A stretch of 64,000 nucleotides of DNA from Peptoniphilaceae bacterium AMB_02 (GTDB lineage Bacteria > Bacillota > Clostridia > Tissierellales > Peptoniphilaceae). The stretch is taken from the NCBI GenBank assembly GCA_036321625.1, contig CP143259.1:2220001-2284000 (forward strand). The letters run 5' to 3'. Shown here in pieces: positions 57,474-64,000 of the stretch (within the stretch, counting starts at the first letter, position 1; each line of letters starts with the position of its first letter). The notes under the pieces were generated by a model. The model was not told where the DNA came from, did no database searches, and saw nothing but the letters and a program-made list of their open reading frames with translations. The translations under genes and the position numbers were made by a program.

Positions 57474-58404
57474 CCCTCCTGATAATTAAGCTCGATTTAA
57501 AAGCAGAGTAAATTGCACCAATTATTACATAAGCTATCCTTACATTCAGTATTAAGGTCACGATTATTATCACATTTAAGAGAACAGGATTAATCTTGTT
57601 CCTTAAAAATTTAATCGTCACTGCTACCCCTTGCAGCAAAAAGAGAAAAGAAAATGCCAGCGTAAGATTAAGCGAGAGTTCCGTGCTGTATTGAAAACCT
57701 GTCTTGCTAAGTATAAATGTACCAACCATGGTAATAAATACGCCTACTACTATGTCTGAAGGTAACTTGAAGTTACGAAACTTAGGTACATCTATTATAC
57801 CAAAGCCGATTCTCCTCAACATAGATGTTGAAAGATAGTAGTTCAGCATGGAGATGAGCATGGTCATAATAAATAGTAGCGAAGGAATAATCGCCATCAT
57901 GATTGCAATGCTGGAGTTCATAGCTCCATCGACTTCATCCATTTTTATAATGTTCATATCGTTCATTATTACAAGCTGCTCGTTTATACTTCTCGTTACT
58001 GCTGCTTCAAGACTCTTAACTATGTCTATACCGTTCATTTGTGAAACCAATGCAGATAACAGAAATACAAATACCACTCCTATCCCCGTCGCAACAGTAA
58101 TGGTAGTAAATGCAGTATAACTTTTTCTGATGCAGAATATCATGGGTATTGCCACAAGTACTCCAATACCTGCCATAAGTAATGCTCCGCTGAATCCCTC
58201 AAACAGATAAATTACTACACTTGTAAAGAGAATCGATAGTATCGTATGCTGCATACCCCTTTTTATCCCCAGTACAATATAAGGTGTGGGGAAAATAAAG
58301 AATGCAAAGGGGATAAAGTAAACACTTGTCAGATATATAAATAAGGCACATAGTGAGGCAATGAACAGCTCCCTTAAACTATGCTTATTGTATTTTTCAA
58401 TCAT
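57457..58404 (-). CDS. yybS: YybS-family (DUF2232) membrane protein
   Basis: 315 residues with about eight hydrophobic helices. The N-terminal LRELFIASLCALFIYLTSVYFIPF matches the DUF2232 family, which is encoded upstream of gdpP in many Firmicutes. Function is unknown; its constant position suggests a partner of GdpP or an energy-coupling-like membrane component. First gene of the eight-gene block. Confidence 0.85.
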   Translation of the reverse strand: MIEKYNKHSLRELFIASLCALFIYLTSVYFIPFAFFIFPTPYIVLGIKRGMQHTILSILFTSVVIYLFEGFSGALLMAGIGVLVAIPMIFCIRKSYTAFTTITVATGIGVVFVFLLSALVSQMNGIDIVKSLEAAVTRSINEQLVIMNDMNIIKMDEVDGAMNSSIAIMMAIIPSLLFIMTMLISMLNYYLSTSMLRRIGFGIIDVPKFRNFKLPSDIVVGVFITMVGTFILSKTGFQYSTELSLNLTLAFSFLFLLQGVAVTIKFLRNKINPVLLNVIIIVTLILNVRIAYVIIGAIYSAFKSSLIIRRDGSDK

Positions 58405-58469
58405 ATTACCTCCAAAATGAAAGCCTAAAAAAATAATTTTCGGTTTGTTACATAAAACCTGTACCTTAT

Positions 58470-58475
58470 ATTATA
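58470..58475 (-). promoter_or_regulatory. -10 box of the yybS-gdpP-rplI-dnaB block
   Basis: TATAAT on the minus strand, about 66 bp before yybS, with only a weak TTTATA at the -35 distance. Confidence 0.4.
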
Positions 58476-58557
58476 CAACAAAATTGTAATTTTATAAAAT
58501 AAGTCATTTTCTCTAATAAAAGTAAGATATCTATAAATTTTTAATTGCAAAACAAAT

Positions 58558-58582
58558 AAAAAAACCACGGCTCAACCGTGGT
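58558..58582 (-). terminator. Intrinsic terminator after rpsR
   Basis: Stem ACCACGG/CCGTGGT with loop TTGAG, followed by TTTTTTT on the minus strand, 6 bp past the rpsR stop. Confidence 0.92.
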
Positions 58583-58588
58583 CGTTTA

Positions 58589-58813
58589 TTAGTCTGCAGA
58601 GTATGGTAATAATACTACTTGTCTTGCTTTTTTGATTTCAGCAGTCACTTGTCTTTGATGTTTAGCACAGTTTCCTGTAACTCTTCTAGGTAATATCTTA
58701 CCTCTTTCACTAATGTATTTTTTTAGTGTATTAACATTTTTATAGTCAATGACTTTCTTTTTATCGGCACAAAATGCACAGACTCTTCTTCTTGGTCTAT
58801 ATCTTCTTTGCAC
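58589..58813 (-). CDS. rpsR: 30S ribosomal protein S18
   Basis: 74 residues: [19 protein letters not shown] with the paired cysteines of the C+ zinc form, then [21 protein letters not shown]. Forms a dimer with S6 on the platform of the 30S subunit. Last gene of rpsF-ssb-rpsR. Confidence 0.97.
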   Translation of the reverse strand: MQRRYRPRRRVCAFCADKKKVIDYKNVNTLKKYISERGKILPRRVTGNCAKHQRQVTAEIKKARQVVLLPYSAD

Positions 58814-58831
58814 TTTATATTCTCCTTTCTA

Positions 58832-59338
58832 CTAGAACGGAATCTTTGAATCGTCGTCAAATGGTATGAAATCATCTTGACCGTCATCAAAGCCACCTTC
58901 ATTACTACTTTGTGATCCTTGTCCGTAATTCGGAACATTGTTTACAGGTTCACTGTATGGGCTATTGTAACCCGATTGGTTTTGTGTTCTGTTTGGTTCT
59001 CCCCATTCCAGAAATTTAACTCTTTCTGCAACTACATCGGTTGTATAAACTCTTTGTCCTTGCTGATTCATATAAGATCCGGTTTGAATCCTACCTGTTA
59101 TTGCAGTCATCTTTCCTTTAGAAAGGTAATTCCCGCATAATTCAGCTGTTTTCCCCCAAGTTACAATCCTGATAAAATCTGCAGTCGGCTGACCTTTAGA
59201 CTCCATTTCCTGTCTTCTTTCTCTGGATAGGTTTCTGTCAACCGCCAAAGTAAATGTACACATTGCATTTGTAGTTTCAGGCATATATCTTACTTCTGGA
59301 TCTCTGGTTAATCTTCCGATCAATACCACATTATTCAT
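58832..59338 (-). CDS. ssb: Single-stranded DNA-binding protein
   Basis: 168 residues. OB fold (1-110, MNNVVLIGRLTRDPEVRYMPE..., AVDRNLSRERRQEMESKGQPTADFIRIVTWGKTAEL), then a Gln/Asn/Ser/Gly-rich flexible linker, and the acidic protein-interaction tip DDSKIPF at the C-terminus. Conserved between rpsF and rpsR in Firmicutes. Confidence 0.97.
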   Translation of the reverse strand: MNNVVLIGRLTRDPEVRYMPETTNAMCTFTLAVDRNLSRERRQEMESKGQPTADFIRIVTWGKTAELCGNYLSKGKMTAITGRIQTGSYMNQQGQRVYTTDVVAERVKFLEWGEPNRTQNQSGYNSPYSEPVNNVPNYGQGSQSSNEGGFDDGQDDFIPFDDDSKIPF

Positions 59339-59353
59339 TTATTTCCTCCCGGC

Positions 59354-59639
59354 TTACGCCTCAACTCTGGTAATCATGAATCTAAGTATTTGGTCAGTAA
59401 TTCTACATCTTCTGTCAACTTCTGCAACTATCTCAGGGGTTGCTTCTGAAGCTAACTACATAATAGAAACCCTCTTTTATATAGTCGATTTCGTAAGCAA
59501 GTTTTCTGTTACCCCATTCAGCAACTTCAGTAACACTACCACCATCTTTAATAATGTCAGTGATTCTTTCAAATAGTTGAACTCTAGTAGCTTCTTCAAC
59601 ATCAGGCTTGAATATAAAAACGCCTTCATATTTTTTCAT
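59354..59639 (-). CDS. rpsF: 30S ribosomal protein S6, frameshifted in this sequence
   Basis: The frame from MKKYEGVFIFKPD stops after 68 codons at SFRSNP. Removing one A near 59445-59452 restores FEATPEIVAEVDRRCRITDQILRFMITRVEA and a stop at 59354, giving 94 residues, the normal S6 length. The gene is essential in most Firmicutes and its neighbours are intact, so a sequencing or assembly error is the simplest reading. Confidence 0.85.
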
Positions 59640-59698
59640 TATTTCACCTCCCTATGGACTTTGGCTCCAATATAAATGGAGCAGAGATTTACCGAATA

Positions 59699-59727
59699 AT
59701 CATATCATAAAACTATACTATTCGCAA
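59699..59727 (-). promoter_or_regulatory. Sigma-A promoter of rpsF-ssb-rpsR
   Basis: TTGCGA (59722-59727), 17-bp spacer, TATGAT (59699-59704). The leader contains a small GCTCC/GGAGC hairpin of unknown role. Confidence 0.78.
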
Positions 59728-59746
59728 ATATTTTTAAAAATATCTG

Positions 59747-59801
59747 AAAAATGTTTATAGGCTTAAAGAATGTCTAAATAGAGCTATCTCCACCTATAAA
59801 C
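59747..59801 (-). terminator. Terminator after the TIM-barrel gene (bidirectional)
   Basis: Arms GTTTATAGG/CCTATAAAC (59753-59801) with a 31-nt loop. ATTTTT follows on the minus strand and CTCTTTTTTT on the plus strand. Confidence 0.65.
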
Positions 59802-59808
59802 TCTTTTT

Positions 59809-60564
59809 TTACCTATAATCTCCAATATTTTCCCTATACCTAATCATAATTTCAGCAAACATTTCCGCACTTGTAGGCGGCGTATATGTTATCGCATTTG
59901 CACCAGCATCAATCGTTGCAGTTATGAGGTCTTCCGTATTCCCTCCGGTAGCAATAATCGGAAACTCATCCCCAACGGACTTTCTTATCATCTTAACCAG
60001 CTCGACTGTGTTCTTTCCGCCAGAAACATTCAGAATGCTAGCGCCTGCATGTATTTTCCCTTTAAAGTCATCTTCAAATGAAACAACTGTGGCAATTAAT
60101 GGAATGTCGATATTTTTAGTGATATCTTTGATTACATTATTTTGCATCGGTGCATTTACTACTACTCCATATGCACCCATCAACTCTGCTTGTAGTGCAA
60201 GGGTTACAGCCCTAACCCCGGTTGTAAGCCCTCCACCCACACCGGTAAATACCGGAACAGAAGCCGTTGTAATAATGGCTTGCATAATCGACAATTGAGG
60301 AGTAAAGGGGTATACTGCAATGATTGAATGTGCATTATGGTTCTTTAAAAGAGCTACATCAGTCGTAAATAGCAGAGACTTTATCCTAACTCCAAGCACC
60401 TTTATCCCACTGGCTTTATATACGGCCTCGGGGACTTTTATTATTTTATTTCTCAGATTCGATTTTATTTCAGGTATGAATTTCTCCGTCTTTATATCTT
60501 TTTCTTCAATACTGTCTATATTGACAACTACATCATCTATTGATCTATGCTCATTATTCGTCAT
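59809..60564 (-). CDS. TIM-barrel protein of unknown function
   Basis: 251 residues. Phosphate-binding-type loops of a beta/alpha barrel are visible: FTGVGGGLTTGVRAV, ILNVSGGKNTVEL, IIATGGNTEDLITATIDAGANAITYTPP. This is the pattern of HisA/NanE/thiamine-phosphate-synthase-like barrels, but no exact family is recognised. It overlaps patB by 11 nt and is the last gene of the group starting with the PfkB kinase. A role on a phosphorylated small molecule is inferred only. Confidence 0.6.
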   Translation of the reverse strand: MTNNEHRSIDDVVVNIDSIEEKDIKTEKFIPEIKSNLRNKIIKVPEAVYKASGIKVLGVRIKSLLFTTDVALLKNHNAHSIIAVYPFTPQLSIMQAIITTASVPVFTGVGGGLTTGVRAVTLALQAELMGAYGVVVNAPMQNNVIKDITKNIDIPLIATVVSFEDDFKGKIHAGASILNVSGGKNTVELVKMIRKSVGDEFPIIATGGNTEDLITATIDAGANAITYTPPTSAEMFAEIMIRYRENIGDYR

Positions 60565-61744
60565 CTTTCCTCCTTTTATCTATAGCCGCTTTTAGTCTTG
60601 TTAAAGCTTCTTCCAAGACATACTTCGGGCATCCTATATTTATTCTCTTGAATCCTTTTCCTTCATTTCCAAAGAACTTACCATCAGTTAAAAACAATTG
60701 TACTTCTTTTTCTAAAAACTCATCCAAATCGGGGTCTGACATTTTCATTCTTCTAAAGTCCAACCAAATCAAAAAAGTTCCCTCTATGTCATGAGCTATA
60801 ACTTCCGGTATTTCCCTGTTAAAAAATTCGAGTACGTACTTTCTATTTTCGTCAAGGACTAAAAGCAGTTCGTTAAGCCACTCTTCGCCTTTTGTGTAGG
60901 CCAGCTCACATGCTCTTAAACCAAGTATATTTGCACCTTTTAAATGCCTTTTCTCCAAAGCGAATATAAAAGCCTCTCTAAGCTTCTGATTTTTAATTAT
61001 ATTGTTTGAAGTAAATAAGCCTGCTATATTAAATGTTTTGCTAGGAGATGATGAAACTATGATGTTTTGACTGATTTCTTCCGATAAATTACCAAAGGTA
61101 TTGAACTTATGACCCGGCATTATTATATCGGCATGTATCTCATCGGAAATTATAATCACATCATTATCCAAACAGATCTGTCCCACTCTCTTTAGTTCTT
61201 CTACAGTCCAAACCCTGCCAACAGGATTGTGTGGATTACAGAAGAGTAATAGTTTATTCTTGGGATCTTTTGCCTTCCTTTCCAAATCTTCAAAGTCTAT
61301 TTTGTAGCCATCGTCGTAAATTAACGGACTTCTTATTATCCTTCTTTCATTATCTGAAATAGCGGTGAAAAATGGACCATATACGGGCGCAAGCAGTATT
61401 ACGCCGTCATCTACTTCCGTAAAAGCTTCGACTGCTGCATATAGTGCAGGTACTACACCTTGTGTCTCTACCATCCAATCCCCGTCGATATCCCAGTCGT
61501 ATCTCTTTTTAAACCAACCCACCACTGCATCTTTGTACACGTCGGAAAGCACAGGATATCCTAAAACGGACTCTACTAAGTACTCTCTAAGACCTTCTAA
61601 TATTTCCGGAGCTACATTAAACTCCATATCTGCAACGCTCAGCGGTATGATATCTTCATCTACACCAGGGTTTGCTTCCAGCATTCTGTTGTACTTAGCT
61701 GAACCAAGATCTCTCCTGTTTTTAAAACTCTTAAAATTATACAC
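60554..61744 (-). CDS. patB: PatB/MalY-type PLP-dependent C-S lyase or aminotransferase
   Basis: 396 residues of fold-type I PLP enzyme. YNRMLEANPGVDEDIIPLSVADMEF at the N-terminus is characteristic of PatB/MalY. FCNPHNPVGRVWT (about 170-182), DNDVIIISDEIHADII and the Schiff-base Lys in SSPSKTFNIAGL complete the motifs. Family members cleave cystathionine to homocysteine, pyruvate and ammonia, or act as aminotransferases. It overlaps the TIM-barrel gene and follows the M55-like gene by 9 bp. Confidence 0.85.
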   Translation of the reverse strand: MYNFKSFKNRRDLGSAKYNRMLEANPGVDEDIIPLSVADMEFNVAPEILEGLREYLVESVLGYPVLSDVYKDAVVGWFKKRYDWDIDGDWMVETQGVVPALYAAVEAFTEVDDGVILLAPVYGPFFTAISDNERRIIRSPLIYDDGYKIDFEDLERKAKDPKNKLLLFCNPHNPVGRVWTVEELKRVGQICLDNDVIIISDEIHADIIMPGHKFNTFGNLSEEISQNIIVSSSPSKTFNIAGLFTSNNIIKNQKLREAFIFALEKRHLKGANILGLRACELAYTKGEEWLNELLLVLDENRKYVLEFFNREIPEVIAHDIEGTFLIWLDFRRMKMSDPDLDEFLEKEVQLFLTDGKFFGNEGKGFKRINIGCPKYVLEEALTRLKAAIDKRRKDDE

Positions 61745-61753
61745 TATATCCTC

Positions 61754-62548
61754 CTATACAAACATCAATAGTTTAAGCACTTCCATAAAATCATTGGAGC
61801 TGTATTTTATAGTTCTTGAATCGGTTAGAATTGTTCCGGGATAGAAACTCGCTCTGTAGGCGTAGGAACTTCTTCTATATTCTATTTCGACTTCAAAAGC
61901 TTCTGGTAGAACTCCAACCATCGGTGATTCGTTATTCATTGCTCTTTGGGCTTCTTTGTATATCAACTGATTTACAAATTCAGGAGTATCAGAGATTACT
62001 GAAGCACCTATTTTTTCAACTGTGTATACGGTGTTAATGCCAGGATCCATGATTTCCACCATGTCGCATAATGACTTGTCTCCTGATACAAATTTTACCG
62101 GTACCCCAAAGTATAGGGAAGTATAATAAGAAATTAGGAACTCCGAAGCAACTCCTCCATTTATCTTCAGTTCCGTTATTTCACGATCTATTCTTCCAAG
62201 TATGCTGGTAGATCTGGTGTATGCTTCTCTATTGTATCCTATGAGCATTGTCATATCATAATTTTCATTAATGCCTTGCATCATCCCCATGGGTCCACCA
62301 TCCCAGCCCCTTATAACCGATGTGTTGGCAGGAAGTCTCGCAATGTCAATGCCAGTTCCATTGCCAAAGGCATCTTTAATCGTGATTTCACTGGTACCGT
62401 CAATGTCATTTATTGCATTACATACTGTAATGAGTTCATCGTTCATAATCCTCAATTGATGAGTTAATTCACTCTCATTGAAATGCCATAATTCGTATCC
62501 TGTAGATCCGCAAGTTCCACCGATATCCACACTTATAAAAATCTTCAT
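61754..62548 (-). CDS. M55 (DppA-like) family protein with degenerate metal site
   Basis: 264 residues, collinear with DppA D-aminopeptidases. The family binds two zinc ions through Asp, Glu, His, His and Glu. Here Asp8 is kept (SVDIGG), but the Glu is Gly10, the first His is Phe61 (KDAFGNG), the second His is Asn106 (IGYNREA), and Glu136 (VASEF) is kept. So three of five ligands are lost while the fold pattern (INGGVASEFL, FGVPVKFVSGD) remains. It is unlikely to be a zinc peptidase; it may bind rather than cleave its ligand. Confidence 0.72.
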   Translation of the reverse strand: MKIFISVDIGGTCGSTGYELWHFNESELTHQLRIMNDELITVCNAINDIDGTSEITIKDAFGNGTGIDIARLPANTSVIRGWDGGPMGMMQGINENYDMTMLIGYNREAYTRSTSILGRIDREITELKINGGVASEFLISYYTSLYFGVPVKFVSGDKSLCDMVEIMDPGINTVYTVEKIGASVISDTPEFVNQLIYKEAQRAMNNESPMVGVLPEAFEVEIEYRRSSYAYRASFYPGTILTDSRTIKYSSNDFMEVLKLLMFV

Positions 62549-62562
62549 TTATATCCTCCTAC

Positions 62563-63486
62563 TTATTGTATTTTTTCTATTCTCACTTTATCAATTTGCG
62601 CCCGTATTTCATCAATTGTTGCTATCCCATCAGTAAAAGTAGTTGCCGAAGCTGCTGCAGTTGCCACCTTGAAAGCTTCGAGTATATTTGAGGTTCTAAA
62701 TAGAGTCCCGATAAAACCACCTATCATAGAGTCTCTTGCTCCCAGATAATCCCTACATTCTCCTTCAACTCCGTATACTCTGTATACCGAATCCTTTGTA
62801 AATAAAATCGATCCATCGAGTCCAAGTGAAATGATTGCATTTTTTGCTCCCATTTCAAGTAGTATCTTTCCATATGGAATAAGATCATCGTGGTCCATTA
62901 TTTTATTTCCAAACATACTTTCAATATCCGTTAAATTGGGTTTGATAAGGAGCGGTTTATACTTTAATGCATCATACACAAGATCCAAATCTGTATCTAT
63001 TACGAAATCAGCTTTATTGGCATTACAAATAGATACCACTCTTTCATAAATGTCCCTGTCCACCGTTGGAGGAATACTTCCACTGATAATCACTACATCT
63101 CCCTCTCTTACTCTGGACATATAGTACAGAAACTCCTGAACTTCAACCCTGGATACATTTGGTCCTCTTCCATTGATACTGGTTGATACATTGTCATCCG
63201 TGGTCAATAATTTGATATTAATTCTGGTTTCATCCATAATATCCGTGAAACCCACTTGAATATCTTCTTTCTTTAACCAATCGGTTATAAACTTCCCTGT
63301 AAATCCGCCTATAAAACCTGTCGCTACAGACGGTATTCCCAATTGTCTAAGTACTCTCGATACATTTATCCCCTTTCCTCCGGGAATTTTCTTATCTCTT
63401 TTCATTCTATTCTGTTCACCGAGTTTTAAATCTTCAATCCTAACCAGAAGATCGACCGATGGATTTAATGTTACTGTATAGATCAT
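62563..63486 (-). CDS. PfkB-family sugar kinase (1-phosphofructokinase-like) with altered GAGD motif
   Basis: 307 residues. TLNPSVD at the N-terminus, GGKGINVSR (36-44), LIKPNLTDIE and the catalytic-end block match FruK/LacC kinases. The GAGD anion-hole motif is GARD at 249-252 (LGARDSMIGGF); catalytic Asp252 is intact. It would phosphorylate a sugar phosphate or related ligand. The start is the ATG after GGGGGAG; eight upstream codons are rejected. No PTS genes are adjacent. It heads the group M55-like, PatB, TIM barrel. Confidence 0.85.
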   Translation of the reverse strand: MIYTVTLNPSVDLLVRIEDLKLGEQNRMKRDKKIPGGKGINVSRVLRQLGIPSVATGFIGGFTGKFITDWLKKEDIQVGFTDIMDETRINIKLLTTDDNVSTSINGRGPNVSRVEVQEFLYYMSRVREGDVVIISGSIPPTVDRDIYERVVSICNANKADFVIDTDLDLVYDALKYKPLLIKPNLTDIESMFGNKIMDHDDLIPYGKILLEMGAKNAIISLGLDGSILFTKDSVYRVYGVEGECRDYLGARDSMIGGFIGTLFRTSNILEAFKVATAAASATTFTDGIATIDEIRAQIDKVRIEKIQ

Positions 63487-63550
63487 TTTGCTCCCCCGAT
63501 TCACATTCATTTATATTCTTTTAAAAATTTAGATGCTATTAATTAATATT

Positions 63551-63573
63551 GGGTATCTTTATAATGTATACCC
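63551..63573. promoter_or_regulatory. Inverted repeat between the divergent kinase and MBL genes
   Basis: GGGTAT...ATACCC with 11-nt spacer, extended loosely to AATATT/ATTATT. Position between divergent genes fits an operator; unproven. Confidence 0.35.
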
Positions 63574-63670
63574 ATTATTAATGTAGTTTAAAGTCTTTTT
63601 TTAAAATTGAGTTTTAATGTATAATGGTATTAACTTAATAAATTGAGATTTAGAAAATAGGAGTGAAATG

Positions 63671-64000
63671 ATGACACAATTAACTATAAAATATATCTAC
63701 CATAGTGGTTATTCCATATGTTCCGATGGAGAATGTCTGGTATTTGACTATTATGAGGGCAGCTTGCCGGACTTTAATAGAGACAAAAGCATAACTTTTT
63801 TTGTAACTCATTCTCATCATGACCATTATAATGAGAAAATTCTTGAACTGCCCGGAAGCAAAGATTATACTTATGTTTTTTCCAGCGATATTGCAGAACT
63901 GGAAAGAGTGGATAATATTATCTATCTGGGCGGAACCAGTAAATTGGTTGAAGATAAAAAGAAGATGTTTGCTCCGAATATAAACTATATGAAACCAAAT
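63671..64000 (+). CDS. MBL-fold metallo-hydrolase, N-terminal fragment (runs off window)
   Basis: 110 codons are visible. Residues 38-46 carry the zinc motif THSHHDHYN (HxHxDH), after the strand pair TIKYIYHSGYSICSDGE typical of the metallo-beta-lactamase fold of UlaG/RNase Z-like phosphodiesterases. Two ATGs stand in tandem; the second, 7 nt after GGAG, was chosen. Divergent from the PfkB gene. Substrate unknown. Confidence 0.85.
   Translation, partial: MTQLTIKYIYHSGYSICSDGECLVFDYYEGSLPDFNRDKSITFFVTHSHHDHYNEKILELPGSKDYTYVFSSDIAELERVDNIIYLGGTSKLVEDKKKMFAPNINYMKPN

Noticed and set aside
59640-59698. S6:S18 autoregulatory leader motif before rpsF
   Set aside because: A small GCTCC/GGAGC hairpin exists, but I do not see the CCG-containing feature of the known motif.
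61365-61844. 159-codon plus-strand reading frame
   Set aside because: Antisense shadow of patB and the M55-like gene.

Overview
The window looks like chromosome of a low-GC Gram-positive, amino-acid-fermenting anaerobe (Clostridia/Tissierellia-like; this placement is inference). The main reasons are the Firmicutes-type yybS-gdpP-rplI-dnaB block with a DnaD/DnaI primosome pair, a T-box leader on serS, strong AGGAGG ribosome sites, oxygen-independent HemZ, and a complete glutamate mutase / methylaspartate operon. Nearly all genes are on the minus strand.

Layout. 0-0.7 kb: end of a Rieske protein gene with its MarR regulator and operator. 0.8-9 kb: hemolysin III, DUF1836, hemZ, phosphoesterase, threonine aldolase, cyclophilin, phosphodiesterase, map, nitroreductase. 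9-12.3 kb: an OmpR-type two-component system beside a secreted ferritin-like protein. 12.4-14.3 kb: UvrD-like helicase (plus strand). 14.7-17.3 kb: DUF1622, an SPFH/zinc-ribbon protein, larE. 17.3-23.3 kb: glmS-glmL-glmE-methylaspartate ammonia-lyase-mesaconase alpha/beta. 23.5-27 kb: GlnL/YcbB-like response regulator, glutamate formiminotransferase and a YjiH-type permease. 27.3-38.3 kb: an NtrC-type regulator with a soluble amino-acid-sensing kinase, a Liv-type ABC transporter, a cyclase-family hydrolase and an adenine-deaminase-like amidohydrolase. 38.7-45.4 kb: a mobile island (two divergent IS256-type elements, an ISL3-type element and a group II intron that appear nested). 45.4-50.6 kb: ABC exporter, tRNA-Arg, D,D-carboxypeptidase, serS with T-box. 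50.6-59.6 kb: nnrE and the replication/ribosomal/c-di-AMP blocks. 59.8-64 kb: an odd four-gene set (TIM barrel, PatB, degenerate M55 protein, variant PfkB) and an MBL-fold gene.

How it works together. Formiminoglutamate handled by FtcD yields glutamate, which the methylaspartate operon converts through mesaconate toward citramalate. Two good sigma-54 (-24/-12) promoters, one before the permease-ftcD pair and one before the amidohydrolase-cyclase-ABC operon, flank the NtrC-type activator; both have TTCC/GGAA palindromes 210-300 bp upstream. I read this as one sigma-54 regulon for uptake and breakdown of a nitrogenous, amino-acid-like compound.

Data quality. Five genes, including the essential rpsF, are each broken by what looks like a single-base indel. 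Some of these are probably assembly errors rather than pseudogenes.
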